64,000 nucleotides of DNA, taken from positions 1-64,000 of IMG/VR virus record IMGVR_UViG_3300034072_000373; one strand, written 5' to 3'. Below, in pieces: positions 13,273-23,797 of the stretch. The stretch comes from a virus. The notes under the pieces are model-generated. The model was not told the origin of the DNA and made no database searches. It was given only the letters and a program-made list of their open reading frames with translations. A program made the position numbers and the translations under genes. The number at the start of each line of letters is the position of its first letter. The first letter of the stretch is position 1.

Positions 13273-15562
13273 ACCAGAATCATCAGGGTTTCGACCAACA
13301 GAGAGTCAATCTCAGAAGCTGACAGAGTGGGAGAATGAACCCTCTCTGTTGGACCTGAAGAGTGATTTCGATGTGTCGAAAGATACTCACAATAAGCAGA
13401 TGGTGAAGATTGACCACTGGAACGATCTTATGTTCGTTCGTGGTAGGGCTAAACCTAATGCACCAAAGAATCGCTCTCAGGTGCAGCCAAAGCTCATTCG
13501 TCGTCAGGCTGAATGGCGTTACTCTGCACTGACTGAACCATTCCTTGGTTCAAATAAGCTGTTCAAGGTTTCTCCAGTTACATGGGAAGACGAAGAGGCA
13601 GCAAAGCAGAATGAGCTACTTCTGAACCATCAGTTCAGAGTAAAGCTGAATCGTGTCAAATTCATTGACGATTTCGTCCGTTCTACGGTCGATGAAGGGA
13701 CTGCCATTCTTCGGTATGGTTGGCTCCGTAATGTCACGACTGTTAAGGAAACAGTTCCTACCTTCCAGCATTTTGCAATGACTACGGAAGAAGAGGCACA
13801 GGCTCTACAGCAGGCACTCCAACTTCGCGAAGAGAATCCCAGAGGATATGAAGATCAGGTTCCTCCTGAACTGAAAGCTGCTGTCGATTATTTTGATCAG
13901 ACTCAGCAGCCTACTGTTGCTGTCCAGAATGGTGTGCAGGAAATTGATGTAGAGAAGATTCTACAGAATGAGCCTACTGTTGAAGTGCTCAATCCTAAGA
14001 ATGTGTATCTTGATCCCACCTGCAATGGGGACATGAATAAAGCACTGTTTACGGTTGTTGCTTTTGAAACCAACAAGGCTGAATTGCTGAAGAATCCAGA
14101 AACCTACAAGAATCTTGATAAGGTCAACTGGTCTACCAACACTCCAATTTCGGATGCTGAATATGAAACCCAGACACCAAATGTCTTCGAGTTCAAAGAC
14201 GACTTGCGTAAGAAAGTCGTGGCGTATGAATATTGGGGATTCTACGACATTCACGGTAACGGTGAACTTGTTCCCATTGTCGCTACGTGGATTGGTGACA
14301 CCATCATTCGACTGGAAGAAAGTCCCTTCTCAAATAAGAAGCTTCCTTTCATCGTGGTTCCCTACCTCCCCGTTAAGCGTGAGCTATACGGTGAACCAGA
14401 TGCCGAACTCCTAGAAGATAACCAGAAGATTCAGGGTGCCCTAACTCGCGGTATCATTGATCTCTTGGGTCGATCTGCCAATAGCCAGATTGGTTTGGCT
14501 AAGGGTCTATTGGACCCTATGAATCGCAATCGGTATGATCGTGGTGAGGATTATGAATTTAATCCCAGCATGAATCCTACTTCCCATATTATTGAGCATA
14601 AATACCCTGAACTACCTCAGTCAGCTATGATTATGCTGAACTCTCAGAACCAAGAAGCTGAAGCACTGACTGGTGTGAAGAGCTTTGGTGGAGGTATGTC
14701 AGGTGAAGCTTATGGTGAAGTTGCTGCCGGTATTCGTGGTGTTCTGGATGCTGCTTCCAAGCGGGAAATGGCGATTCTCCGTAGGCTTGCTAAAGGCGTT
14801 ACTGAATTGGGTCAGGCAATCATTTCGATGAATGCCGATTTCCTGTCTGAACAGGAAGTGATTCGTGTAACCAATACTCAGTTTGCTGTAATCAAACGTG
14901 AAGAGATTCAGGGTCAGTTTGATCTTGAAGTGGATATCTCCACGGCAGAAGTCGATAATCAGAAGTCTCAAGATTTGAGCTTCATGCTTCAGACCATTGG
15001 TAACTCAATGGACTTTGGTATGACCAAGATCATTCTGTCTGAAATTGCTGAACTGAAGCGTATGCCTGCCTTGGCTTATACGATTAAGACATTTGAGCCA
15101 CAGCCTTCACCTGCACAACAGCGTCTAGAAGAACTGGCTATTCAGAAGGCTGAACTGGAGAATGAAGAACTCCAGTCACAGATTGAACTGAATAGGGCTA
15201 AAGCTCGTCAGGCAGAAGCTCAGGCTGATAAGACTGATCTTGATTATGTTGAGCAGGAAACTGGCACAACTCATGCCAGAAACATGCAGAAGCAGAAAGC
15301 TCAGAGCGAAGGTAATCAGAATCTACAGGTTACTAAGGCTCTCACTACTCCAAAGAAGGAAGGTGAAGCCAAGCCTGACATTGATGCTGCTGTTGGTTTC
15401 AACGAACTAAGTAAGCGTCTAAGTAACGATGGTATCCCTGATCGTGTTGACAACAGTTTTGAAAGGGACCAACAAGCAGAAAGTGATCCAAGGTTTAGCA
15501 TCTATAGTAGGTTCTATCAGCCAAGCCTTGATCCAGCGTCTAACCCAAATATGAGTATTTAA
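13265..15562 (+). CDS. portal protein (N4 gp59-like)
   Basis: The 765-residue protein is close in length to N4 gp59. The GTG at 13265 is preferred because AAGGAGG lies about 10 bases upstream and the frame otherwise runs into the holin gene. The central region ([57 protein letters not shown]) follows the N4 portal type; residues 620-690 are a long Gln/Glu/Ala-rich coiled coil ([20 protein letters not shown]). It forms the dodecameric channel for DNA packaging and ejection. Confidence 0.85.
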   Translation: MAEPESSGFRPTESQSQKLTEWENEPSLLDLKSDFDVSKDTHNKQMVKIDHWNDLMFVRGRAKPNAPKNRSQVQPKLIRRQAEWRYSALTEPFLGSNKLFKVSPVTWEDEEAAKQNELLLNHQFRVKLNRVKFIDDFVRSTVDEGTAILRYGWLRNVTTVKETVPTFQHFAMTTEEEAQALQQALQLREENPRGYEDQVPPELKAAVDYFDQTQQPTVAVQNGVQEIDVEKILQNEPTVEVLNPKNVYLDPTCNGDMNKALFTVVAFETNKAELLKNPETYKNLDKVNWSTNTPISDAEYETQTPNVFEFKDDLRKKVVAYEYWGFYDIHGNGELVPIVATWIGDTIIRLEESPFSNKKLPFIVVPYLPVKRELYGEPDAELLEDNQKIQGALTRGIIDLLGRSANSQIGLAKGLLDPMNRNRYDRGEDYEFNPSMNPTSHIIEHKYPELPQSAMIMLNSQNQEAEALTGVKSFGGGMSGEAYGEVAAGIRGVLDAASKREMAILRRLAKGVTELGQAIISMNADFLSEQEVIRVTNTQFAVIKREEIQGQFDLEVDISTAEVDNQKSQDLSFMLQTIGNSMDFGMTKIILSEIAELKRMPALAYTIKTFEPQPSPAQQRLEELAIQKAELENEELQSQIELNRAKARQAEAQADKTDLDYVEQETGTTHARNMQKQKAQSEGNQNLQVTKALTTPKKEGEAKPDIDAAVGFNELSKRLSNDGIPDRVDNSFERDQQAESDPRFSIYSRFYQPSLDPASNPNMSI

Positions 15563-15563
15563 G

Positions 15564-15893
15564 ATGTCCCGACTAATTGAACTAGAAATGCAGAAGCGTG
15601 GTCTTGAAGAGCGTCTTGCGTATAAGGACAAGTTTGATCGTCTTTTCGCAAATCCCGATTTTCAGGACGTGGTTCAGAAGCTGTTCTGTGAACAGGAAGC
15701 ACTGGCTTATCTTGGCCGATATGTTGATTCCAATCTCAGTGACGATGCTCGTGCTGAAGGTCTGGAAATGGCAAAGGCAGCAGCAAGTCTGAAGCTTTGG
15801 TTCCAGATTCAGGGTCAGCTACTGGATCGGACCCCCGGTGATCTCCAGAAGGTCAAAGATGAAATTGAATGGACTCGTCAGGAAGGGAATTAA
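15564..15893 (+). CDS. small helical protein (N4 gp58 position)
   Basis: The 109-residue helical protein starts MSRLIELEMQKRGLEERLAY. The first ATG overlaps nothing and lies two bases after the portal stop; the gene ends five bases before the scaffold start. It is conserved by position between portal and scaffold in N4-like genomes. It may assist assembly, but no activity is known. Confidence 0.65.
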   Translation: MSRLIELEMQKRGLEERLAYKDKFDRLFANPDFQDVVQKLFCEQEALAYLGRYVDSNLSDDARAEGLEMAKAAASLKLWFQIQGQLLDRTPGDLQKVKDEIEWTRQEGN

Positions 15894-15897
15894 TTAA

Positions 15898-17094
15898 ATG
15901 AGTGGTATGACCCAGCAGACCTCGGATACTCTTTCGAGCATGTCTGATGAGGACTTCCTAAAGGCTCTTCCATCAGCGGTGGAAGAGTCTACTCAGACGG
16001 AAGAATCTTCACAGCAGGCTCCAGCAGAGGAACAGACTGAGGAAGTCGAAACCCAGACTGAAGTTCAGACGCCTACTGAGGAATCTCAGGAACAGGCGGA
16101 AGAACAGCCTGAAGAGAAGGTTGAAGGTGAAGAAGCACCTACTCCTGATGAACAGGTTCAGACTGAAGAACAGCCTCAGCAGCAGCCAAAGGTTGAAGAA
16201 CCTAATGCTCTGAAGGAAGGGGAAGAAGCCCCTAAGCAGGAAGAACAGCCTAAACCAGAGGCTAAATCACCTACTGATCTTCAGGCTTTCCATGATAAGA
16301 TTCTGGCTCCATTCAAAGCGAATGGTAAAATGCTTCAGGCAAAGGATGCCGATGAAGCAATTCAGCTTATGCAGATGGGTGCTAACTACACCCGTAAGAT
16401 GCAGGAACTTCAGCCAGCCCGTAAGACCATTATGCTCCTAGAAAAGCACGGTCTTCTGGATGAAGAAAAGTTGTCCTATCTGATTGATCTTCACGAGAAG
16501 AATCCAGAGGCAATTAAAAAGTTGGTTCAAGAGTCTGGTATTGAACCAATGGATATTGATCCAAATGAAAAATCAAACTATGTAAGTGCTAATCATCAAC
16601 TCTCTAACGAGGAATTTGCGTTCAGAGCCGCTGTTGAGGAAGTATCTACTTCGACCAACGGGCATGAGACGATCAAAGCTGTTAGTGGTTGGGATCAGAC
16701 TAGCCAAGACTTCATCTGGGAAAACCCAAGCGTTCTATCAATTATTCACGAACAAAAAGAGAGCGGTGTTTACGATCTCATTGTTGCTGAAGTTGATCGA
16801 CGCAAGACCATGGGTCAAATCCCAGTTAACGCTCCATTTATCGCTGCTTACGAAACTGTAGGTAAGGAAATGGCTGAAGCAGAATTGGCAGCTAAGAAGG
16901 TGACAGAGCAGCCCAATGTGGTTGTTGAACCTAAACCAGTAGTAGCCACTACTGTTGCAGCCCCTAAGCCAACAGCCGCTAATGGTGATAAGGCTAAAGC
17001 CGCAAGTCCAACCAGAACCAATGGAGCCAAGGCTCCTGTAGTCGATTTCTCCAAGCTTTCAGATGATGAATTCTTGAAGACATTCAAAGCATAA
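15898..17094 (+). CDS. scaffolding protein (N4 gp57-like)
   Basis: In this 398-residue protein, residues 20-120 are an extreme Glu/Gln/Pro/Thr-rich disordered tract (for example EEPNALKEGEEAPKQEEQPK). Helical segments follow (DEAIQLMQMGANYTRKMQEL ...), then an Ala/Pro/Lys linker, and a short C-terminal helix SKLSDDEFLKTFKA. The N-terminal DEDFLKAL and C-terminal DDEFLKTF sequences are alike, so both ends may bind the capsid protein. It directly precedes the major capsid gene, as expected for a scaffold. Function by position and composition. Confidence 0.75.
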   Translation: MSGMTQQTSDTLSSMSDEDFLKALPSAVEESTQTEESSQQAPAEEQTEEVETQTEVQTPTEESQEQAEEQPEEKVEGEEAPTPDEQVQTEEQPQQQPKVEEPNALKEGEEAPKQEEQPKPEAKSPTDLQAFHDKILAPFKANGKMLQAKDADEAIQLMQMGANYTRKMQELQPARKTIMLLEKHGLLDEEKLSYLIDLHEKNPEAIKKLVQESGIEPMDIDPNEKSNYVSANHQLSNEEFAFRAAVEEVSTSTNGHETIKAVSGWDQTSQDFIWENPSVLSIIHEQKESGVYDLIVAEVDRRKTMGQIPVNAPFIAAYETVGKEMAEAELAAKKVTEQPNVVVEPKPVVATTVAAPKPTAANGDKAKAASPTRTNGAKAPVVDFSKLSDDEFLKTFKA

Positions 17095-17106
17095 GGATCG
17101 TAATTC

Positions 17107-18318
17107 ATGCTAAATTATAACGCCCCTATTGATGGTGCTAAGTCCACCATCGACAATGCTCCCGGCAATAGCTCGGATCAGATGAACAGCTACCACTGGC
17201 TGCGTAAGAGCATCATCACTGCTCGTAAGCTTCAGTTCTTCACGCCTCTGGCTCGCACTGAGAATATGCCAAAGAACTATGGTAAGACCATGAAGCTCTA
17301 TGAGTATGTTCCCATTCTCGATGACCGCAACGTCAACGATCAGGGTATTGATGCTGCTGGTGCTACCATTGCCAATGGTAATCTGTATGGCTCAAGCAAG
17401 GATATCGGCACCATTACTGCCAAGCTCCCTGTCCTTCAGGAAGGTGGCGGTCGAGTGAACCGTGTTGGCTTTACTCGTATCCAGCGTGAAGGTTCGCTAG
17501 TTGAATTCGGTGAATTCTATGAATTCACTAAGGATTCGCTGATGTTCGATTCAGACCCTGAGCTTATGAGCCATCTGAGCCGTGAACTGGTGAACTCAGC
17601 CGTTCAGATTTCAGAAGCTGTTCTACAGCGTGATATTCTGGCCGCTGCTGGTGTTACCGTGTTTGCTGGTGCAGCTACCTCAAACGGCACTGTGACTGCT
17701 GAAGGTGCAACTCCTTCAATCGTGGATCATGATGATCTGGTTCGTCTGGATCAGATTCTGACTGATAACCGGACCCCAATGCAGACCACTGTTATCAGCG
17801 GTTCGCTCTACACTGATACCCGCACCATTCCTGCTGCTCGTATCATGTTTGTTGGTTCCGAACTGGTCCCAATGCTGAAGAAGATGCAGGACTCATTCGG
17901 TAATCCTGCCTTCATTGCAGTCCAGCACTACACTGATGCTGGCACCGCTCTGAATGGTGAGATTGGCTGCATTGACAGCTTCCGTCTGATTCAGGTTCCT
18001 GAAATGCTGCATTGGGCTGGTGTCGGTGCAACTGTAGGCACCAATCCCGGTTATCGTGCATCGAATGTCGGTAACGGTAATCGTTACAACGTCTATCCAA
18101 TGGTCGTTGTGGGTGAGGACAGCTTTGCCACTATCGGTTTCCAGACCGATGGTAAGTCAGCGAAGATGAACGTCCTGACCAAGATGCCCGGTCGTGAAAC
18201 TGCTGATCGCAATGATCCATACGGTAAGACTGGTTTCAGTTCTATCTCTTGGTTCTATGGCTTCCTTGCCAAGCGTCCAGAACGTATCGGTCTGATCAAG
18301 ACTGTTGCACCCATCTAA
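17107..18318 (+). CDS. major capsid protein (N4 gp56-like)
   Basis: The 403-residue protein is of similar size to N4 gp56 (about 400). Sequence landmarks: [20 protein letters not shown] near the N-terminus, [20 protein letters not shown], and a C-terminal [20 protein letters not shown]. It should adopt the HK97 fold and form the icosahedral shell. The gene follows the scaffold after 12 bases and is followed by a strong terminator, which would raise its relative expression. Codons are visibly more GC-rich than in the small early genes. Confidence 0.88.
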   Translation: MLNYNAPIDGAKSTIDNAPGNSSDQMNSYHWLRKSIITARKLQFFTPLARTENMPKNYGKTMKLYEYVPILDDRNVNDQGIDAAGATIANGNLYGSSKDIGTITAKLPVLQEGGGRVNRVGFTRIQREGSLVEFGEFYEFTKDSLMFDSDPELMSHLSRELVNSAVQISEAVLQRDILAAAGVTVFAGAATSNGTVTAEGATPSIVDHDDLVRLDQILTDNRTPMQTTVISGSLYTDTRTIPAARIMFVGSELVPMLKKMQDSFGNPAFIAVQHYTDAGTALNGEIGCIDSFRLIQVPEMLHWAGVGATVGTNPGYRASNVGNGNRYNVYPMVVVGEDSFATIGFQTDGKSAKMNVLTKMPGRETADRNDPYGKTGFSSISWFYGFLAKRPERIGLIKTVAPI

Positions 18319-18342
18319 TAGATGGTGCTAACTCCACAAAAG

Positions 18343-18376
18343 AGGGAGGGGGATTAACTTCCTCCTCCCTTTTTTT
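18343..18376 (+). terminator. intrinsic terminator after major capsid gene
   Basis: GGGAGG (18344-18349) pairs with CCTCCC (18364-18369) with further pairs inside, followed by a run of seven T. It lies 25 bases after the capsid stop. Confidence 0.85.
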
Positions 18377-18401
18377 ATTCCCTACATAAAGGTGTGTTAT
18401 C

Positions 18402-19019
18402 ATGAATCTTGAACCAAATGCTCTAGATCAGAGTGATGCCGAAATGGAAGTTATCCCTGCTGCTGAAGCAAAGGATGAACTGACTGTTCTCAAAGAACGT
18501 GCTCGTAAGATGAACATCACGTTCTCAAACAACATCAAGGTCGATGCTCTTCGTGAGAAGATCGAAGCTGTGATGAATGGTAATAAGACTACCAAGGCTG
18601 AGCCAGAGACGGATGAAGGTGGCAACTCAGTTGCCGACATTCGTAACAAGGTTTACCTCGAAGCAATGAAGCTGGTCCGTATTCGTATTACGAATATGAA
18701 CCCTGCCAAGGGTTCTCTGTTTGGTGAATTCTTCACTGTGGCAAATCGCTATATCGGCACTGTCACAAAGTATGTCCCATACAATGAAGCCTCCCAAGAA
18801 GGCTATCATGTTCCTCACTGCATCTATGAAGCGCTGAAGGAAAAGGAATATCTTCATGTCCGCACCAAGACCAATCCTCGGACTGGTGCTGCAATTCCTG
18901 AAACCAAGTATGTGAAGGAATTTGCTATCGAAGTTCTGCCTCCCCTGAGTGAGAAAGAACTGAAGGATTTGGCACTGGCTCAGGCTGCTGCCGGTTCAAT
19001 TGAACCAACCAACACTTAA
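18402..19019 (+). CDS. late protein with HeH/LEM-like domain (N4 gp55 position)
   Basis: In this 205-residue protein, residues 27-58 (LTVLKERARKMNITFSNNIK-VDALREKIEA) look like the helix-extension-helix fold (HeH/LEM/SAP group), used for DNA or protein contact. The C-terminal part (AMKLVRIRITNMNPAKGSLF ... VPYNEASQEGYHVPHCIYE) is beta-rich and resembles a conserved phage structural family. AAAGG lies 9 bases before the ATG. It is probably a virion protein linking DNA and shell or ejection complex. Confidence 0.65.
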   Translation: MNLEPNALDQSDAEMEVIPAAEAKDELTVLKERARKMNITFSNNIKVDALREKIEAVMNGNKTTKAEPETDEGGNSVADIRNKVYLEAMKLVRIRITNMNPAKGSLFGEFFTVANRYIGTVTKYVPYNEASQEGYHVPHCIYEALKEKEYLHVRTKTNPRTGAAIPETKYVKEFAIEVLPPLSEKELKDLALAQAAAGSIEPTNT

Positions 19020-19034
19020 TAAGGATGATGCGTC

Positions 19035-20594
19035 ATGAGTTGTGGTGCTGAAGTAACAGCCAAGAGATTGTATGATGCCCTCAAAGCAGACGCATCATTT
19101 GATTTCCCTGAACTGGATTGGGATGATCCAGATTTGCAATTTCCCCCTACAACGGGGGAATTGTATGAGCCAATTGAGAAGCTGAAGGATGAAGACCTAA
19201 CCACTGGACTAATCAACGGTGATGGCACATTCGATAAGCTGATGGCTTCAATCAAACATCACCTTCGTGGTGAATTTGAAGATGGCCGAATCACTGGTCG
19301 GGAATTCTCAGAAGCATATACCCAGAGCACAGTTGCTGCTCTGGGAACTGCTGTTCAGTATCTTCTGGGTAAAGATCAGGCTAACTGGCAGGCAATCCTT
19401 CTACAGCTTCAGGCTAGAGAAGCTGCTATTGCTGCAATCAATGCTAAGGTCACACTACGGACTTCAATGCTTCAGTATGAAGTTGTCCGTATGCAGGCTG
19501 AAATGTCAGTTATTGATTATGCCAATAAGAAGATTCAGTTGGCTATCGCTGATGAAGATTACTGCCTGAAGATTCAGCAAGGTGAACTGAATGAGATTGA
19601 AAAATCAACTCGTCAGTATAATCTTGATACGATTCTCCCACTCCAGTCTCAGATGCTGACTGAACAGATTGCTGGGCAGGTTCTGGATAATACCGGACAG
19701 GGTATTCAGAATGATACTGCAACATATAATCTAGATGAGATTCTGCCTAAGCAGGCTGCACAGCTTACAGTTCAGACTGATAATCTGACCAAGCAAGGTT
19801 TGGGCATCGTGGCTCAGACTGCAAATGTTGAATCTGACACTGCCATTAAGGGTTATCAGCTTTCGGATATGCTTCCTGCTGAACTGGCTCAGACAGAGGC
19901 TCAGACTACGAATCTTGGTAAGCAGGGTATCATTCTGGATGATGAGCATGATCTCAATCTGCTGCGTGCTACAGGTCTTGGTATTGATAATAATACAAAG
20001 ACTTACAATCTGAACACCATGCTTCCTGCACAGATGGCAGGGGTTGTGGCACAGACTGATATGGTCACTGCACAGATCGTCAATGAAAGTAAGCGTGGTC
20101 TGGTTTTGGATCAGAATGTCCTTCAGCTTCAGGCTGAGATTCTGGGCATTGGTCTGGATAACGATACCAAGACTTACAATCTGGCCAACATTCTGCCTAA
20201 GAATCTTGAGCTACTGACGGCACAGGTTGCAGGTGTTGAAGCAGATACTGACGGTAAGATTTATAATGTTACCTATGTTCTGCCTAAGCAGCTTGAACTG
20301 GTTAGTGAACAGGTTGAGTCAACCAGAGCGCAAACCATGGATACCAGAACTGACGGCACCACTGTCATTACTGGTCTGCTTGGTAAACAGAAGGCACTCT
20401 ATGAACAGCAGATCACCAGCTATCAGCGTGATAGTGAAGTGAAGGCTGCAAAGATGTTCATTGATGCTTGGATCACACAGAAGACCATTGATGAAGGTCT
20501 GCTCCCACCAGAGGGCTTCGAGAATGACAATCTCGATTTGATTCTGGCGAAGCTGATCTCTAACAACGGTTTCGGAACAATGATTGCGGATTAA
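19035..20594 (+). CDS. repetitive coiled ejection-type protein (N4 gp54 position)
   Basis: The 519-residue protein has a globular first quarter, then a long Gln/Asn/Thr-rich helical region in which 'YNLxxxLPxQ' returns six times (YNLDTILPLQ, YNLDEILPKQ, YQLSDMLPAE, YNLNTMLPAQ, YNLANILPKN, YNVTYVLPKQ), each followed by a helix with 'AQT' elements. Such a tandem hairpin repeat suggests a tube or rod. N4 gp54 is an internal virion protein at this position. It may form part of the periplasmic conduit for vRNAP and DNA. Confidence 0.7.
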   Translation: MSCGAEVTAKRLYDALKADASFDFPELDWDDPDLQFPPTTGELYEPIEKLKDEDLTTGLINGDGTFDKLMASIKHHLRGEFEDGRITGREFSEAYTQSTVAALGTAVQYLLGKDQANWQAILLQLQAREAAIAAINAKVTLRTSMLQYEVVRMQAEMSVIDYANKKIQLAIADEDYCLKIQQGELNEIEKSTRQYNLDTILPLQSQMLTEQIAGQVLDNTGQGIQNDTATYNLDEILPKQAAQLTVQTDNLTKQGLGIVAQTANVESDTAIKGYQLSDMLPAELAQTEAQTTNLGKQGIILDDEHDLNLLRATGLGIDNNTKTYNLNTMLPAQMAGVVAQTDMVTAQIVNESKRGLVLDQNVLQLQAEILGIGLDNDTKTYNLANILPKNLELLTAQVAGVEADTDGKIYNVTYVLPKQLELVSEQVESTRAQTMDTRTDGTTVITGLLGKQKALYEQQITSYQRDSEVKAAKMFIDAWITQKTIDEGLLPPEGFENDNLDLILAKLISNNGFGTMIAD

Positions 20595-20598
20595 GTCG

Positions 20599-23283
20599 AT
20601 GGGTTTGTTTTCGTCTAAGAAGAAGATTTTCGTAGCCACCTCCGTCTATAATATGGCGGGGGATGAGCTAGAGAGACGTAACTACCTCAAAGACATGATT
20701 ATCAACAATGTCTTAGCCCCCCAGCCAGCAAGCTGGGGGGATTTGATCAATCAGAACTACCTCTATGGACCCGGCATGAAATTACGCCGTTGGTTCAAAT
20801 GGGTAACTAAGCCCGGTAACTATAATCATGTAGGGCTGCCTACTGGTGTCCTCTACGGCTCACTCTCACTAGATAATGATCTAGTTATCCCTCAGCTTCC
20901 TGAAGACCCTAGCGCTACCATTCTGGTGCAGGAGTCTCATGTTGGTGGGGGTGATTTCTCATGGTGGGCAGATCAGTGGATTCTCCAGAATGAGCCAGAC
21001 CTGATCGACACGGAATTTAAAATTGACTATGACGATACAACTTCTCAGATCGTTATCACTCGTCCAGATGCTTCTACAGTGTCTTTTGCTCCAGTGGGAT
21101 ATAATCAGAACCAGAACTATATCTTCGTCAATTATGTTGTGGCAGAAGATTTGGCAGATGAAAGTGTGGTCACAGGCACACCTACAAACAGTGATCCACT
21201 CCCTTCAGAGTCTGGATGGGATTTGGTATCTACTAACACAACCAATGTTCCTGTTACGCTGAAGACGTATGAGAAGGTTGATATCACCTATAGTGATGCC
21301 ACACCTCCGTCTTCATCTGGACCCAATGAGACTGGTTCTACAGATACAAATTATGACCTCATTGAGCGTCATCTACGTAAAGAAGAATACACTGGTAGCT
21401 CATCTACTGGTGATGAAACTGCATCTGTAAAAACAGAGCGATATACCAATGATGGTAAGAAAGTAGTGGCCGTAGAAGATGTGGATGTTGTTAATGAAGA
21501 CATTGGGGGTGGTGTCACTAAGACAACTACTACAACTACTTATACCGATACTTTGGTTAATGATCGTTGGTATCGTGATGACACGCAACGTGTGAATATC
21601 CGTAGCTGGTCTACGGCTAAGATTTTCATTTATCAGATTGGTTCAGGCAATGCTGCACTGGATGCTTTGATTGATGAATCTGCCATGAGTGGGACTCAGT
21701 TCTTCCCACACATTCCAGTCCGTATCGACAATAAGATGATTAGCGAAATGGGTCCAACCTATGACGCTGCATTTGCTCAAGCTGATAAAGCCTATAAGCG
21801 TGCTGTCGGGGATCATATTGATACCCTGATTGAGAAGGTAGCTGAGAATGAAAGTCTGAAAGATATTGACTACACCATGGTTGTCTTTGGTGTTCAGGCC
21901 AATGTCATTGAGAACGCATGTCGGAAATACATGTTCAGATTCTTCCAGAAGCTGTCCGAATCTCAGTTTGCTGACCAATCTGATTATGTCACTTGGGAAA
22001 CCAAGAAGACCGGATTTGAGGCAGCAATGCAAGCATGGCTAGATTGGAAAGCTGCTCAGAGCAATGAGTCTGATCCAGACTTTGGCACTCCTGAACCGAC
22101 GATTCCTGACTATAGCTATCTGCCCAGCAATCTAATGCGGGTAGCTACTACAGGTGACTATGGTTCAGAATTCAATATGGAAATCTCATGGGCTGCTATT
22201 GAGCATGAGGAATTCACTGGTGAGGCTAAGCCTAATGTAAAAGTTGGGGAGGTTTGGTTCCAGCAGATTGGGTTCGAGGACACTCTCTACAATATGTATG
22301 CTAAGAGAGGTAAGCTGGGTGAGTATGAATCACGGGTCAATGTTGTCCGTGGATATTACCAGACAAGTGCCAATACGTATGAACGTCTGACCATCATCAA
22401 CATGATTCATAAGAATTATGTGTATAAGGGTAAATCTGTCGAGACTGACTTTGCATTTGGTCTGACTGATCCAGAAGAGTCAGAATTCATTGTGCCACTG
22501 CATTACCCTACTTTCAGGGAAATGAGTCTGGTGGATTCTACCCAGATGGCAACAGCATGTATCTTGCTGGCATTTAATTGCTACAAGGTAAAGAAGATCA
22601 AATGGTATCAGCGGGGCATCTTCAAGATTGTTCTGGTGGTAGCAGTGATTGCTGTTTCCATTGCCTTGGCTCCAACCACTGGTGGTGCTTCACTTGGTAT
22701 TCTTGGAACTAATATTGCTGTGGGATCAGCCATTGGTTTGACTGGTCTAGCTGCTGCTATTGCTGGGGCCATTGCAAATGCAATCGTTGCTGCAATCATC
22801 ATGCAGGCAGTGAGTATGATTGCTACCGGAATCTTTGGTGCAAAGATTGGTCTGATCCTCACAGCTATTGCTGCTGTCGTTGTCATGAATGTTGGGTCTA
22901 TGTTTGGTCCCAATGGTTCCATGGCTTTGAATTGGGACAGCCTTATGAGGGCAGATAATCTTCTCAAGATGACTAGCTCTGTAGGCAATGCCTATCAGGC
23001 ATATGTCGGCGGGAAGATTATGGATTATCAGGAGAAGACTGCTGACCTCATGAAAGAGTATCAGTCTAACCTGAAGGATATTCGACAGAGCTATATTGAC
23101 CAAGGGTTGTATGGTAATGCAACGATTGACCCAATGCAGTTTGTCCAAAACAACTTTGCATTGGAAAACTCTGATACGTTTTTGGCTAGGACACTTTTGA
23201 CGGGGACAGATATTGCAGAGATGAGCCAGAATCTCTTGACTGATTTCTCGACTTTAACCCTCAGCACTGAACTCCCAATATAA
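20599..23283 (+). CDS. large virion protein with membrane-spanning block (N4 gp53 position)
   Basis: The 894-residue protein starts MGLFSSKKKIFVATSVYNMA; the ATG at 20599 follows the previous stop. Residues 1-660 are soluble, with a low-complexity Thr/Ser/Asp part near 220-300. Residues about 671-765 are continuous hydrophobic, Ala/Gly/Ile-rich sequence (VLVVAVIAVSIALAPTTGGA, AIANAIVAAIIMQAVSM, IGLILTAIAAVVVMNVG) able to cross a membrane several times. The plan fits an ejected protein that inserts in the host inner membrane when the genome enters. The name follows gene order only. Confidence 0.7.
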   Translation: MGLFSSKKKIFVATSVYNMAGDELERRNYLKDMIINNVLAPQPASWGDLINQNYLYGPGMKLRRWFKWVTKPGNYNHVGLPTGVLYGSLSLDNDLVIPQLPEDPSATILVQESHVGGGDFSWWADQWILQNEPDLIDTEFKIDYDDTTSQIVITRPDASTVSFAPVGYNQNQNYIFVNYVVAEDLADESVVTGTPTNSDPLPSESGWDLVSTNTTNVPVTLKTYEKVDITYSDATPPSSSGPNETGSTDTNYDLIERHLRKEEYTGSSSTGDETASVKTERYTNDGKKVVAVEDVDVVNEDIGGGVTKTTTTTTYTDTLVNDRWYRDDTQRVNIRSWSTAKIFIYQIGSGNAALDALIDESAMSGTQFFPHIPVRIDNKMISEMGPTYDAAFAQADKAYKRAVGDHIDTLIEKVAENESLKDIDYTMVVFGVQANVIENACRKYMFRFFQKLSESQFADQSDYVTWETKKTGFEAAMQAWLDWKAAQSNESDPDFGTPEPTIPDYSYLPSNLMRVATTGDYGSEFNMEISWAAIEHEEFTGEAKPNVKVGEVWFQQIGFEDTLYNMYAKRGKLGEYESRVNVVRGYYQTSANTYERLTIINMIHKNYVYKGKSVETDFAFGLTDPEESEFIVPLHYPTFREMSLVDSTQMATACILLAFNCYKVKKIKWYQRGIFKIVLVVAVIAVSIALAPTTGGASLGILGTNIAVGSAIGLTGLAAAIAGAIANAIVAAIIMQAVSMIATGIFGAKIGLILTAIAAVVVMNVGSMFGPNGSMALNWDSLMRADNLLKMTSSVGNAYQAYVGGKIMDYQEKTADLMKEYQSNLKDIRQSYIDQGLYGNATIDPMQFVQNNFALENSDTFLARTLLTGTDIAEMSQNLLTDFSTLTLSTELPI

Positions 23284-23294
23284 AGGATTATGAA

Positions 23295-23786
23295 ATGGGA
23301 CAACCAACTCCTGATAACCCTCTGGGTCTAGATTACACTGGTGGCAATGGGTTCGGTGCGTCAACACTGCTCAGCCCCGGACAGATTACATCAAAAGCAA
23401 TTCCAACCCTTGGGTATGATACAAGTGGATTTTGGGGAGGCTCAAGTGATGTTCTCACTAATGGTTCCTCAACTATTCCAGTTGGTTCTGGTGGGCAGGG
23501 TGGTGGATTCTTCGGTGGCATGAATGGGATGCAATCCGTTGGTGCTGTTCTGGGTGGTCTACAGTCACTCAGTAACATGTTCCTCGGATTCCAAGCTCTG
23601 AGCCAAGCAAAGAAGCAGTTTAAGACACAGCGTGCATTCTCAAACGCAAATCTTGAGAATCAGGTTAAGAGCTACAATACTGCTTTGGAAGATAGGGCTA
23701 GAAGCAGGGCTGCTGTTGAAGATCAGTCTGCATCCCAAGCTCAGGGTTACATTGATAAGAACCGTCTGAACTTCTCTAGAATCTAA
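23295..23786 (+). CDS. ejection protein, N4 gp52-like
   Basis: In this 163-residue protein, the first half is Gly/Ser-rich (GGSSDVLTNGSSTIPVGSGG, GQGGGFFGGMNGM), the second a helix (SNMFLGFQALSQAKKQFKTQ ... LENQVKSYNTALEDRARSRA) like the short internal ejection proteins of podoviruses. N4 gp52 is the virion protein in the same place. It presumably joins the 894- and 691-residue proteins in the ejection complex. Confidence 0.7.
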   Translation: MGQPTPDNPLGLDYTGGNGFGASTLLSPGQITSKAIPTLGYDTSGFWGGSSDVLTNGSSTIPVGSGGQGGGFFGGMNGMQSVGAVLGGLQSLSNMFLGFQALSQAKKQFKTQRAFSNANLENQVKSYNTALEDRARSRAAVEDQSASQAQGYIDKNRLNFSRI

Positions 23787-23797
23787 GGAATATTAAT

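Noticed and set aside
19600-20330. CRISPR-like or tandem DNA repeat
   Set aside because: The repetition is at protein level (YNLxxxLPxQ). DNA copies differ and spacing is irregular, so this is a coding repeat.
22608-23148. Two minus-strand ORFs of 126 and 133 codons
   Set aside because: They are mirror images of the hydrophobic repeat in the 894-residue virion protein; hydrophobic sense codons give open antisense frames.
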